Shown: positions 7,673 to 15,860 of the stretch, piece after piece
Layout: every line of letters starts with the position of its first letter
How positions within the stretch are numbered: position 1 is the first letter of the stretch
Assembly (NCBI GenBank): GCA_023228045.1
Contig: JALOBY010000016.1
Location: 1-32,677 of the forward strand
DNA length: 32,677 bases
From: Endomicrobiales bacterium
Lineage (GTDB): Bacteria; Elusimicrobiota; Endomicrobiia; Endomicrobiales; JALOBY01
Direction of reading: 5' to 3'
Notes under the pieces: generated by a model
The model's input: the letters and a program-made list of their open reading frames with translations, nothing else
Databases searched by the model: none
Told to the model about the DNA's origin: nothing
Position numbers and translations under genes: made by a program

Positions 7673-8623
7673 TTACTTGCCAAAAATACTGCCGATGCCG
7701 CCTCTCATTTGGTTTTTTTTGCTGCCTTTTGCACCTTGAGTACTTTTTACAAAAACCTTTTGGCCTTCTTGCAACCCTTCAATTATCTCAACATTTTTGT
7801 CATCTGATATGCCCACTTTTACGCGTTGTTTATAGCTTTTATTATCACCTGAACCAACCGCCAAAACAAACTTTTCACTGCCCTTTGTTATAACTGCTTC
7901 AGACGGCAACAATAGCGCGGCATCATTTTTATCGGAAACAAGTTCCACCGTGGCGCTCATACCCGAACGGAAAGTTTGCGGTACAATAACTGGTTTTATT
8001 TTTACACCATAAACGGTTACATTGTTTATAACAGTTGCCTCATAGTCAATGTGTTCTACTACACCCGGGAACTCTTTATCGGGCATAGAGTCAAGAGTTA
8101 TGCTAACTTTTGCCGCAAGTTTCACATAACGCAAATCAGTTTCATCTACATTTGCCTGCACTATAAGTTGGTCTGCCAACACCAGCACCGACTCACTTGA
8201 GGTAACACTTTGGCCAGGCTCTTTTTGCCTGGCTATAACAAAACCATCAAGCGGAGAAACTATTGGGGTTGGCTTATAAATATCTTCCCACTCTTTTAAT
8301 GCTTCGGTACCATTTAAGCGCACTGTGTCTAAAAGCGCGGCACGGTCTGAACTGCTCATCCAGGCAAGCACCTGGCCTTTTGATACTTTCTGGCCCTCAA
8401 CAACCAATATTTCATCTAACCGGCCGCTTATTTGTGGTTTTAGTTCCAATCTATTTCTAGGGCTTACAGAACCATTTATGCGAACCTCCGACGAAATAGG
8501 CCCTACGACAACTTCAATAATCTCTTGAGCGTTCTCTTTGTCCTTTGGCTTTAAAAACAAAAATAAAGTAAATACCAGCGCTAATGATACAAGAGCAATT
8601 AAAGCTATTCTGATTTTTTTCAC
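7673..8623 (-). CDS. macA: MacA-like periplasmic adaptor, HlyD family (316 aa)
   Basis: The membrane-fusion protein linking MacB to TolC. It has an N-terminal membrane anchor (IALIALVSLALVFTLFLFL), first lipoyl half LKPQISGRLDEILVVEGQKVSKGQVLA, second half PIVSPLDGFVIARQKEPGQSV, then beta-barrel and membrane-proximal domains (FRSGMSATVELV, VEIIEGLQEGQKVFV). The coiled-coil hairpin between the lipoyl halves is very short, about 35 residues with a single predicted turn, unlike the long hairpin of E. coli MacA, so docking to TolC may differ. The start is GTG at 8623 with AGGAG overlapping the end of the upstream tolC gene. It sits between tolC and macB with gaps of 3 and 5 bases. Confidence 0.92.
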   Translation of the reverse strand: MKKIRIALIALVSLALVFTLFLFLKPKDKENAQEIIEVVVGPISSEVRINGSVSPRNRLELKPQISGRLDEILVVEGQKVSKGQVLAWMSSSDRAALLDTVRLNGTEALKEWEDIYKPTPIVSPLDGFVIARQKEPGQSVTSSESVLVLADQLIVQANVDETDLRYVKLAAKVSITLDSMPDKEFPGVVEHIDYEATVINNVTVYGVKIKPVIVPQTFRSGMSATVELVSDKNDAALLLPSEAVITKGSEKFVLAVGSGDNKSYKQRVKVGISDDKNVEIIEGLQEGQKVFVKSTQGAKGSKKNQMRGGIGSIFGK

Positions 8624-8626
8624 TTT

Positions 8627-9874
8627 CTACTCTCCTAATATATTTATCCAGCGCCCTTGCGCAATTGCGGCTTGTGTTTTTGAGCTAAGCAGCGTCTTTT
8701 GCGCAGTTATAAAATCGTTTTCAACTGTGTACCAGTCCTGATAAGTTGCCAAGCCGTTAATATACTTTGCAGTTATAATTTTTGATTGCTCTTGCGATGC
8801 CTCTAAATACTTTTGGCGCACAAGCAACTCTTCTTGCGCGGCTTGGTAAGTTTCTTTTGCTGAAAGCAGGTTTGTAAGCTTTTCCTGCTCTACTTTACGC
8901 AAATTTTCTTGGGCAATTTTAATATCTTTTGCCACTATATAAATATCATTTATACTGGAACCGCCGCTAAAAAACTCATACGAGATATTTAACGAAGAAC
9001 TCAACTTGCCATTTTCTGGAGGCCAAATTGAATCACTTTTTGAGTAACCACTCTGCAGAGTTAACTTTGGCAAAAACTTGCTTTTGTAATATATTTCCTG
9101 CTCTTTTGTTTTTTTGTATTCAAATTGTGCATTTATATACTCAGGTGTTTGGTGTGCCAAATCAAGAAGATTATCTTGTAATTTTATATCTTTATTAAGC
9201 AAAAACTCGCCTTGTACATCAACCATACTGTCAAATTTTTCTACCGGCATACCCAACACCGCATAAAGCTCTGCTGTTACAACATTAATTTGCCTTAACG
9301 CTTGGGCGGCATCTATTTGTGCTTTTAACTTATCGGCCTCAACACGCAGCAAAGAACCCTTATCTTCTGTTCCGGCAGAGTACTTAATTTTTACAATTTC
9401 ATAGTTTTTATCTCTTCGTTCTTTAATACTTTGTGCTAACTTATTATTCTTCGAAGCTGCCAGCAAATTTACAAATGCCTCGCGCAAAGAATACAAAACA
9501 TCTGACACGCTTCTTTTTTGATTTTGTTGAGCCAAAAGTAAATTCACTTTGCCAATTCTTAATTGTGCAAGGTCACCAAATCCATTAAACAGCGACAATT
9601 GGCCTGATAGGCCCCAGCTGTACGAATCTGACACAGGAGAATTGTCAGGTTGGCTTTTGCCTGCCGAGGCAGACGCGGAAAGCGACGGCAAAAAAGATGA
9701 ATATGTTTTATTATATTCAAGAGCGGCTTTGTTAACTGTTTGCTCAGCCGATATAAGCGATGGGTTTTGCGCCTTTGCCAAATTTACGGCCGCATCCCAG
9801 CTTAACGGCTCAGATGCAAAACAAACATTTGATAAGAACAAAACACAAATTAAAACTGCTGAAATTTTTTTCAA
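8627..9874 (-). CDS. TolC-family outer-membrane efflux protein (415 aa)
   Basis: The outer-membrane channel for the adjacent MacAB pair. It has a signal peptide (KKISAVLICVLFLSNVCFA) followed by two outer membrane efflux protein repeats of long alpha-helices: LSWDAAVNLAKAQNPSL opens the first and LAHQTPEYINAQFEYKKTKE opens the second. The C-terminal helix SAKETYQAAQEELLVRQKYLEA leads to the usual GLATYQDWYTVENDF motif. The start codon is TTG at 9874, supported by GGGG 6 bases upstream and by giving an intact signal peptide. It is first of the three tightly packed efflux genes, 97 bases after the LTxxQ protein gene. Confidence 0.93.
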   Translation of the reverse strand: MKKISAVLICVLFLSNVCFASEPLSWDAAVNLAKAQNPSLISAEQTVNKAALEYNKTYSSFLPSLSASASAGKSQPDNSPVSDSYSWGLSGQLSLFNGFGDLAQLRIGKVNLLLAQQNQKRSVSDVLYSLREAFVNLLAASKNNKLAQSIKERRDKNYEIVKIKYSAGTEDKGSLLRVEADKLKAQIDAAQALRQINVVTAELYAVLGMPVEKFDSMVDVQGEFLLNKDIKLQDNLLDLAHQTPEYINAQFEYKKTKEQEIYYKSKFLPKLTLQSGYSKSDSIWPPENGKLSSSLNISYEFFSGGSSINDIYIVAKDIKIAQENLRKVEQEKLTNLLSAKETYQAAQEELLVRQKYLEASQEQSKIITAKYINGLATYQDWYTVENDFITAQKTLLSSKTQAAIAQGRWINILGE

Positions 9875-9971
9875 TTAATCCCCACTTAAGAACTATGTTA
9901 ATTCAAAAACATATAGCAGCTATCCCACATTACAACCACCAAAAAACAACCCGTTTACCTATTATTTTCGG

Positions 9972-10592
9972 TTAATGGGGGGATATACTTTTTGATTCAT
10001 CTTTTTTGCTATCGTCCATATTGTTCTTCATATCTTTGTGATCTTTGCCATCGTCCATACCTTGTTCTTGCATAGGTGGTGGCGGCATATCTTCCATTGC
10101 TTCATCTTTTCCATCCTCATCCATCTTGCCTTTCATTTTTTTAAATTCTTTTTTCATTTTTTCGCACATCTTGCCAAATTGATCAGGTGTAAGTGTCTTT
10201 TTTACATCTAAAATTCCTTGTGTTCTTGAATCTATCTTTTTTGCTTCAATACTCTTTAAATCACCTGTAAGTTTTTCTACCGCTACCATATCGGTGTTTG
10301 ATTTATCCAACTCAATGCGTAATGCCTCTTGAGCTTCTTTCATTGACTTATTCAACTGCTTCATCTGCTCCATTTGTGTTTTACGGTGTGCTTTCATCTG
10401 CTCTGACTGTGCTGGTGTTAAATTTAAATCTTTTACCATTTTATCATGCATGGTTTGCTTGTGGTCTTTAAAATTACCTTTAACTGAACTTTCGCCATAT
10501 TTGCCTTTGGCTTCACTTGAAAACCCAAATGATGGAACAGACATCAATACCGCAGCCATTAAAGCTACAACAACTAAACCTTTTACTTTCAT
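9972..10592 (-). CDS. Periplasmic LTxxQ (Spy/CpxP-like) protein with acidic, Met-rich tail (206 aa)
   Basis: A secreted helical protein of the Spy/CpxP/CnrX class, which act as periplasmic chaperones or metal and stress sensors. Visible parts: signal peptide (KVKGLVVVALMAAVLMSVPSFGFS), the LTPAQSEQM and LTPDQFGKM motifs typical of the family, and heavily charged helices between them. The last 55 residues are rich in Asp, Met, Lys and Pro (MDEDGKDEAMEDMPPPPMQE then repeats of DGKDHKDMKNNMDDSK), which suggests metal binding. The ATG at 10592 is preferred over one two codons earlier because GGAG lies 7 bases upstream. Placed between an ECF sigma/anti-sigma pair and MacAB-TolC, it may tune sigma activity or be a regulon member. 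Confidence 0.85.
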   Translation of the reverse strand: MKVKGLVVVALMAAVLMSVPSFGFSSEAKGKYGESSVKGNFKDHKQTMHDKMVKDLNLTPAQSEQMKAHRKTQMEQMKQLNKSMKEAQEALRIELDKSNTDMVAVEKLTGDLKSIEAKKIDSRTQGILDVKKTLTPDQFGKMCEKMKKEFKKMKGKMDEDGKDEAMEDMPPPPMQEQGMDDGKDHKDMKNNMDDSKKDESKSISPH

Positions 10593-10676
10593 GAACATTC
10601 TCCTTTTGATTTTTCATTTTCCCACCCAAGGGGGTTAAACTCAGGATGACCCTTTTCTTGCAACCTTAGACAACCG

Positions 10677-11144
10677 CTACAATAAATAAGTTTCTACCGC
10701 TGTTCCAAAGTTTAAACTCTCAGAGGTATTTGCTTGTAAACTTTCTCCGTAAATAGTTTCAGTTAGATAATTAATATGCTCGTCAGAAATGTTTTCTACT
10801 TTTTTATTTGGTGTGTACATTAAAATCAAAGCAATCATAAACAAACCACACATTGAGGCAACACCTCTCCAGCCGCGCAAGAAACTAAAAACAGAAAACA
10901 CGCTATGCCGCTTAGAACTTTCAACATATACCGCACTGCGAACCTTTGCCTGCAAATAAGATGGCACTTGCACGCGCGCTTGCACCCTCAATGGGTTAAT
11001 AACATTTGAAAACAACTTCTCCTTATACGCATTACACTGCGCACAAGCTAAGAGATGTTCGTTTAAATCAGCTGAATCATTTGCCTTGATGCACCCATCC
11101 GCATAATCGGTTAGTAGAAGTTCTTTAATTTTTTTACAATTCAT
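10677..11144 (-). CDS. Zinc-finger anti-sigma factor, one membrane segment (155 aa)
   Basis: A ZAS-type anti-sigma factor expected to hold the neighbouring ECF sigma factor at the membrane. The cytoplasmic part begins MNCKKIKELLLTDYADGCI and contains HLLACAQC, the H-x3-C-x2-C core of the zinc-binding fold. A hydrophobic segment (GVASMCGLFMIALILMYT) follows at about residues 100-120, leaving a short periplasmic tail of about 40 residues. The ATG at 11144 is chosen because GGAGG lies 6 bases upstream. It starts one base after the sigma stop codon, so the two are translationally coupled in the usual sigma-then-anti-sigma order. Confidence 0.88.
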   Translation of the reverse strand: MNCKKIKELLLTDYADGCIKANDSADLNEHLLACAQCNAYKEKLFSNVINPLRVQARVQVPSYLQAKVRSAVYVESSKRHSVFSVFSFLRGWRGVASMCGLFMIALILMYTPNKKVENISDEHINYLTETIYGESLQANTSESLNFGTAVETYLL

Positions 11145-11145
11145 T

Positions 11146-11712
11146 TTATTCCTCCAAAGCGCTGTTTGCAACCATTAGCGCCTCTCTTGCGCGCCTTATG
11201 CGCGTGCGAACAGTGTTTATATTTACGCCAACAGCCTTTGATATTTCTTCATAACTAAGGCCTTCCAGCTCCCGCAAAACTATGCACACCTTTTGCTCTT
11301 GCGGTAAACTTTTTAATAATTTATTTACCTTTTGGCTGGCAAAACTTTTATTTATTTCGTCATCGGGTGTATCTCTATACTCTACAACACTTTGAGCAAT
11401 TGTATCGTCTAACTCTACTTCTTTTTTTCTCCCGCGCGATTTTTTTTTCAAATAATTAAGCGTGGTGTTTACAGTTACTCTGTAAAGCCAGGTTTTTATG
11501 GAAGATAAACCGCTAAATGTATGCACTTTTTTAAGTACCGTTATAAAAACCTCTTGCGTAAGCTCTTCGGCATCGGTTGCGTTTGCGGCAATCCTAAGGG
11601 CAACATTGTAAACAAAGCCGGCAAACTCCTTATAAAGCTCATCAAAAGATAATGGCTGTTTTTGTGATGTGTTTGATAGTTCGTTACTCAAAAGCATCTC
11701 CATGGTGACCAT
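11146..11712 (-). CDS. ECF-type RNA polymerase sigma factor (188 aa or slightly shorter)
   Basis: A sigma-70 family group 4 factor. Region 2 is FDELYKEFAGFVYNVALRIA with the core-binding ATDAEELTQEVFITVLKKV and the -10-reading FSGLSSIKTWLYRVTVNTTL. Region 4 is LPQEQKVCIVLRELEGLSYE followed by the helix-turn-helix EISKAVGVNINTVRTRIRRA. Regions 1 and 3 are absent, as expected. The start is uncertain: ATG codons at 11712, 11703 and 11697 have no good Shine-Dalgarno, whereas a TTG at 11691 has GGAG 6 bases upstream. It heads the operon that includes anti-sigma, LTxxQ protein and the MacAB-TolC exporter, and probably controls it. Confidence 0.92.
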   Translation of the reverse strand: MVTMEMLLSNELSNTSQKQPLSFDELYKEFAGFVYNVALRIAANATDAEELTQEVFITVLKKVHTFSGLSSIKTWLYRVTVNTTLNYLKKKSRGRKKEVELDDTIAQSVVEYRDTPDDEINKSFASQKVNKLLKSLPQEQKVCIVLRELEGLSYEEISKAVGVNINTVRTRIRRAREALMVANSALEE

Positions 11713-11743
11713 TTAGACATAAACGCATTTAAAAAAGTTTCAC

Positions 11744-11771
11744 ATTCTATTATTAAACCCGCATTTTGCAA
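11744..11771 (-). promoter_or_regulatory. Possible promoter of the sigma-factor operon
   Basis: On the minus strand TTGCAA (11766-11771) and TAGAAT (11744-11749) are spaced 16 bases, about 32-53 bases upstream of the candidate starts. The -35 box falls inside repeat copy B, so the repeat may have supplied it. Weak match; an ECF-type promoter was not recognised. Confidence 0.3.
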
Positions 11772-11822
11772 TAGATTTACACGGTGTTGGATACGAAGGG
11801 AAGAACCGAGGTGAAAAACTTT
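11756..11822. repeat. Dispersed palindrome element, copy B (half element)
   Basis: This stretch contains TTTGCAATAGATTTA (compare TTTGCATTAGATTTA at 20548-20562), CGGTGTTGGATACGAAGGGA (compare CGGTGTTGAACCCGAAGGGA in copy A) and AGAACCGAGGTGAAAAA (compare AGAACCGAGGCGAAAGA at 20563-20579). It therefore joins features of copies A and C, and looks like one arm of the element without its inverted partner. It fills the gap between the GH94 gene and the sigma factor gene. Confidence 0.55.
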
Positions 11823-11835
11823 GCTACTTATTTTC

Positions 11836-14800
11836 TTAAAGGTAAACATGCACCGTATTTTCTTTAAGGTTAAGCATTTGTTCAAAAACTTTTTTATTTA
11901 TAAGCGCGCCGCCTGCACGGTATGAGTTTTGCGTATAACCGGCTATTGGAACTTCTTTGGCATTTATGGTTATTTTATAAGGTGAAGTGGTTTTTTTTGT
12001 TATGTGATATTTATAAGTAACACCCTTGCCATTTTGGCACATATAAAACTCAAAACCATTAAGCTTTTTAGGCATTACCGGGTCAATTAAAATATTTTCA
12101 TACGAACTGCGAATACCTATAAAGTTTGATATAAGCTGGTTTAAATAAATTCCGGGCCCGCTTGAATAAATACGCCAGCCGCCTTTAATACCAACTTTTA
12201 GTTTTTTAATATCGTCAAACTTTTTAACAGCTTCATATCTGTCTGCAAATGCCGCATCGGAGCTTGAAAAATACGCGTTGTTCTGCCGCGGCAAAGATGT
12301 TTTAAAAACTTTTTGCAATGTAATTGGGCAAATTGTAAGCAGTCCTGTATATGCCTCATCGGCTTTGCCAAGTGCACACATTGCTTCAATATAGCGAATG
12401 TGGGCGTGAACATACTGCATACCTATTTCGCGGCCAAAGTTTGATGCGCTTTCGGCGCGTTTAAAGTAAACCTCAACACCGCCTTTATAAGGTATTGGCC
12501 TATTAACAAGCCGCACACCGTCGGGAAATAAAAGATGTTTTTTTACAATTTCGTGGTGAGCTTTTGCCTGAGCAGGGGTGAACATATTGCTTGTCATTCC
12601 CCTTGTCATTGGCAACAAACGGTAATGCACACCGGTTTTATTATCTTTTGGGTGAAGCATATACTGCGGAGTTTTACCTTTAAAGAAAACAAGCCCTGCC
12701 ACAACTCCGTCTTTAACCAAATACTTATTAAAATCAGTTTTAATTTTTGCGCAAAAATTATTCAGCTCATTGGCAAGTTTTGCATTAGCTATTTTTCTGT
12801 TCACTTTTTCATAACGCAAAAGTGTTTGATAACAAAGCTCAACCGTCCAACTGCTAACCATGTGCTCGCGCATATCTGCTTCGGCCGGCTGGAGTGTATC
12901 TTCCCAATCGCCATGGCCGTAATGATATAAAGCGGTGCCATTTACACAACCTGCTTTTATTACCGCAATTTCCCGCGCAATATGCTCGGTAATAGTTTCT
13001 ACTTTAGAAATTGGCGCACAAGTTTTATCATCAACAAAGCAAACCTTTTCATTTAAAATTGAAAAGTCATTTGTAGCTTCAATATACTCGCACAAAGCTT
13101 TCAGCGGCCACATAATAATATCGCCGTGGCTGTCGCATGAGCGAATTTTACCGTATCGGTCATACATAAACCACTGCGGCCAATCGCCGCTTTTAATAAA
13201 CTGGTTTTCAAAAACCATTTTTATTGTTTCGCGTTGTTCTTTGTAGTTTTGTGTTGCACATAAAAACTCGGTGGGGCCTTGGCAAACATCACGCAAACCC
13301 CATGCCGCACCGCTGTATTGCTCCAACCCGTGTGGGCTTGTAAAATGTATCATTGCATTGTGAACATACCAGGGAATTATGTCGTTAAGTTTTGAAACTC
13401 CTTCGTCTTTGTGCTTAAGCGTTATACCTTTTTGTAAATTACTCCAGAAAACGTCTGCCGATTTTTTTGCAGCTTCATAATTCTCAATTGATGAGGAATA
13501 ATTTTTAACAAGTAAGTCGGCTTTCTTTGCCGATTGCACATTACCGGTAATTGTAATTGAAAAATTTTTAACTGATTTTGTGCTAAACGCAACAAACGCG
13601 CCATTGCGCCTAACACCGTCTGAATAAAGCAGCTCATCACCGCCAACATTAGCAACTGCCTTTTTATCTTTTGAAACAATAAAAAACTTCGTTTGAGGGT
13701 AATATTCATACAACAACCCAGATTTTGCAGGCACACATTCAACGCAGACGCCCTCTTTATTTATAACTATGCTACCGCTATGTTCAAGGTCGTTGTTGCC
13801 AAGCACCACTCCGTGCGTAACAAGGAATTCTTTTGCCACGCTGGATTCAATTTCAAGAAAGCACGCCGGGTTATCAATTGATGCCCATGCTTTTACAATT
13901 ATTGTTTCGCCTTTAGCATTTTTGTAAATCCAGCGTGAATTATTCAGCCCAACTTCAAAAAGCGAAGGCACGCCAAGCAGTTCGTAACACTCATTAGTTT
14001 TTACAAAAACCCTCTGACCGCACGAACGGTGCAGGTTTAATGCGTTGCGCTGGAAAGAGAGAACCTTATTAAAATTGGTGTTGCCAATCATTACATGCGA
14101 GTTAAATACACCGTACATCCACGAAGTTGTTGCAAGTGTATCGTCACTTGGCATAATACTGCTGCCAGAACGCATAATGTGCCCATGGGGCCGCTCGGTA
14201 ACAAGTTCTTTTGATTTAAGCACAACATGCGTATTATTATCGCAGAAAAATGACTGACCTTTTTCTTCGTGGCGGTGCTTTGAACCAACATATTTTGTAA
14301 TTTCAGCTGGTGTAAGGTTTACTGATTTAAATAATGGTGAGGTTGAAAAAACAGATGCAGAACCTGAAATTTCTTTTAACGCAACAACTTTACTTCTAAT
14401 TATTTTTTTATAAAGTGCTTGTGCTTTTAAGGCAAATGAAAGGTCTTTTATGTTATTTGCTTTTGCGTGATTGTCCTGATACACGGTGAAAAAAACTTGC
14501 TTGAGTGATTTGCCCGGGGCAAGTGTTATTTTTTTACTTTGAAGTGTTGGCAATGCAAATTCATACTGCATTCTTTGGTTTGGAAGTTTTTCTTTGGTGA
14601 GTGCTACTGGCACACCTGTTTCTTTATATGAAAGTCCGAAAAATTGAAAACCATCGGTAAGGTAACCGACCGCACCATTAAGGCAACCATTTAACACCCA
14701 TGGAAAACCCTTATCCTGCTTTTGCCCCTGACGGCTTGCCATAACAAAACCAAATTTTGGGTGTTTAAGAGGTTCGTGGTCAATATATTGGCTTGTGTAT

Positions 14801-15258
14801 GATTCGTTACTACGCACCATACCAAAAGAACCGAGACCAAGGTCTTGTGCAAAAACCACATCAACTGTTAATGCTTTTGAGCTGGTATTTTTTACATCAA
14901 CTGTCCAAAACCATAAATCATCATTTTCGGCTAAATTAAGTTTGCAAGAATATTGCAGGCCAAAGCTTTCGCCTTGCCAGAGGGCACTTTTGCTTTTTTC
15001 AGATACAGAAAATTTGGAGTTAGAAAGAGGGCCGGTTAACGGGACATAACTTATTTTACTGCCCAAAACTCTAAGGTAAATATTCCCAAGCGAGCTTTCA
15101 AGCGGGCTCGCCATAAGCTGGTTTATTAGTATATTTTCTTTGGTAATTGAAAAAATACTGCCATTTTGCAAAAAAGAAATATTTAAACCATTTTTATTTG
15201 TAAGTTGGGCGGCAACAACACCGTTTTTGTCTGTAAAATTAATAACTTCCTTAGCCAT
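11836..15258 (-). CDS. GH94-family glycoside phosphorylase, large type (1140 aa)
   Basis: An intracellular enzyme that splits beta-glucosidic bonds with phosphate to yield a sugar 1-phosphate. Evidence is the N-terminal beta-sandwich, the helical linker and the (alpha/alpha)6 barrel with the GH94 signature GAAWGLRDVCQGPTEFL at about residue 650, whose Asp is the general acid, followed by HYGHGDWEDTLQPA, GMTSNMFTPAQAKAHH and NFGREIGMQYVHAHIRYIEA. No signal peptide is present. At 1140 residues it is longer than cellobiose or chitobiose phosphorylases (about 800) and nearer the size of 1,2-beta-oligoglucan phosphorylases, so that activity is the best guess, though not certain. GGAGG lies 11 bases before the ATG. 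It is a single-gene unit with its own promoter and operator candidate. Confidence 0.9.
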   Translation of the reverse strand: MAKEVINFTDKNGVVAAQLTNKNGLNISFLQNGSIFSITKENILINQLMASPLESSLGNIYLRVLGSKISYVPLTGPLSNSKFSVSEKSKSALWQGESFGLQYSCKLNLAENDDLWFWTVDVKNTSSKALTVDVVFAQDLGLGSFGMVRSNESYTSQYIDHEPLKHPKFGFVMASRQGQKQDKGFPWVLNGCLNGAVGYLTDGFQFFGLSYKETGVPVALTKEKLPNQRMQYEFALPTLQSKKITLAPGKSLKQVFFTVYQDNHAKANNIKDLSFALKAQALYKKIIRSKVVALKEISGSASVFSTSPLFKSVNLTPAEITKYVGSKHRHEEKGQSFFCDNNTHVVLKSKELVTERPHGHIMRSGSSIMPSDDTLATTSWMYGVFNSHVMIGNTNFNKVLSFQRNALNLHRSCGQRVFVKTNECYELLGVPSLFEVGLNNSRWIYKNAKGETIIVKAWASIDNPACFLEIESSVAKEFLVTHGVVLGNNDLEHSGSIVINKEGVCVECVPAKSGLLYEYYPQTKFFIVSKDKKAVANVGGDELLYSDGVRRNGAFVAFSTKSVKNFSITITGNVQSAKKADLLVKNYSSSIENYEAAKKSADVFWSNLQKGITLKHKDEGVSKLNDIIPWYVHNAMIHFTSPHGLEQYSGAAWGLRDVCQGPTEFLCATQNYKEQRETIKMVFENQFIKSGDWPQWFMYDRYGKIRSCDSHGDIIMWPLKALCEYIEATNDFSILNEKVCFVDDKTCAPISKVETITEHIAREIAVIKAGCVNGTALYHYGHGDWEDTLQPAEADMREHMVSSWTVELCYQTLLRYEKVNRKIANAKLANELNNFCAKIKTDFNKYLVKDGVVAGLVFFKGKTPQYMLHPKDNKTGVHYRLLPMTRGMTSNMFTPAQAKAHHEIVKKHLLFPDGVRLVNRPIPYKGGVEVYFKRAESASNFGREIGMQYVHAHIRYIEAMCALGKADEAYTGLLTICPITLQKVFKTSLPRQNNAYFSSSDAAFADRYEAVKKFDDIKKLKVGIKGGWRIYSSGPGIYLNQLISNFIGIRSSYENILIDPVMPKKLNGFEFYMCQNGKGVTYKYHITKKTTSPYKITINAKEVPIAGYTQNSYRAGGALINKKVFEQMLNLKENTVHVYL

Positions 15259-15297
15259 ATTAGAAAAACCCTCCGAATAGTGTGTAACGATTGGTGC

Positions 15298-15327
15298 ATT
15301 TTACTATGTTCAAGACGACATAGTCAA
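15298..15327 (-). promoter_or_regulatory. GH94 promoter with a palindromic operator in the spacer
   Basis: On the minus strand TTGACT (15322-15327) and TAAAAT (15298-15303) are spaced 18 bases, about 40 bases before the ATG. The spacer and box edges hold a perfect inverted repeat: ACTATGT and ACATAGT separated by 8 bases (15303-15324). A repressor binding there would block polymerase, fitting carbohydrate-responsive control. No regulator gene lies next to it. Confidence 0.6.
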
Positions 15328-15428
15328 TTTGAAAAACCCCGAATCTGCGTAAAATATAAAATCATTTTTTATTCGCATTTATAAGGTAGGATGGACTGAC
15401 ATAGATTTGTTTTATTACATTTTACTTT

Positions 15429-15451
15429 ATTAAGTATTGTGTCCCCGGAAT
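15429..15451. repeat. Left inverted repeat of the 1.8-kb cassette
   Basis: The 23 bases contain TATTGTGTCCCC followed by GGAAT. They match the inverse of 17193-17215 at 21 of 23 positions. The two copies face each other and bracket three minus-strand genes. From memory, TATTGTGTCCCC-GAAT motifs recur in many bacterial genomes, often near small transposase genes. Confidence 0.65.
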
Positions 15452-15509
15452 ATTATAAACGGATTATTTGCTTCGTGGATTTCAAATTCTTTTGCTTTTG
15501 CTTCAATTT

Positions 15510-15848
15510 TCATCTTTTTTGATCATGGGCAGTTGAATTCGGTTTTAATCTAAGCATAAATGTGGATATTACCATAAAAACACCAACAATAAAATCGATA
15601 AAGCTCCAAATTTCACGGTTGAGATGAATAGCAATAAACGGATTGAAAAGCACAGAGAGAAATCCAAAAATCCAAACCCATTTCTCTTTTTGTGCCTCAT
15701 GCGCTACCCAAGCAACATATGCTGAACTTGCGCACACAACAAATCGTAAGAGTGTAAAAAATCCATAGAGCCAGCCATCAAATAATGCAAGAAATAAGAA
15801 AGTAGCACTAATAATCACGGCAATGTTTTTCTTTTTATTTATTTCCAT
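15510..15848 (-). CDS. Small membrane protein, DUF6804-like (112 aa)
   Basis: It has three to four hydrophobic segments: IAVIISATFLFLALFDGWLY, FVVCASSAYVAWVAHEA, WVWIFGFLSVLFNPFIAIHL and FIDFIVGVFMVISTFML. The pattern WxxxFGxLxxLFNPxxxIxLxRExWxxID resembles small membrane proteins of the DUF6804 type, whose function is unknown. The assignment is from memory of that motif. It is the last clear gene of the repeat-bracketed cassette, 12 bases after the zinc-ribbon gene, so the two are probably co-transcribed. Confidence 0.7.
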   Translation of the reverse strand: MEINKKKNIAVIISATFLFLALFDGWLYGFFTLLRFVVCASSAYVAWVAHEAQKEKWVWIFGFLSVLFNPFIAIHLNREIWSFIDFIVGVFMVISTFMLRLKPNSTAHDQKR

Positions 15849-15860
15849 AATTTTTATATC

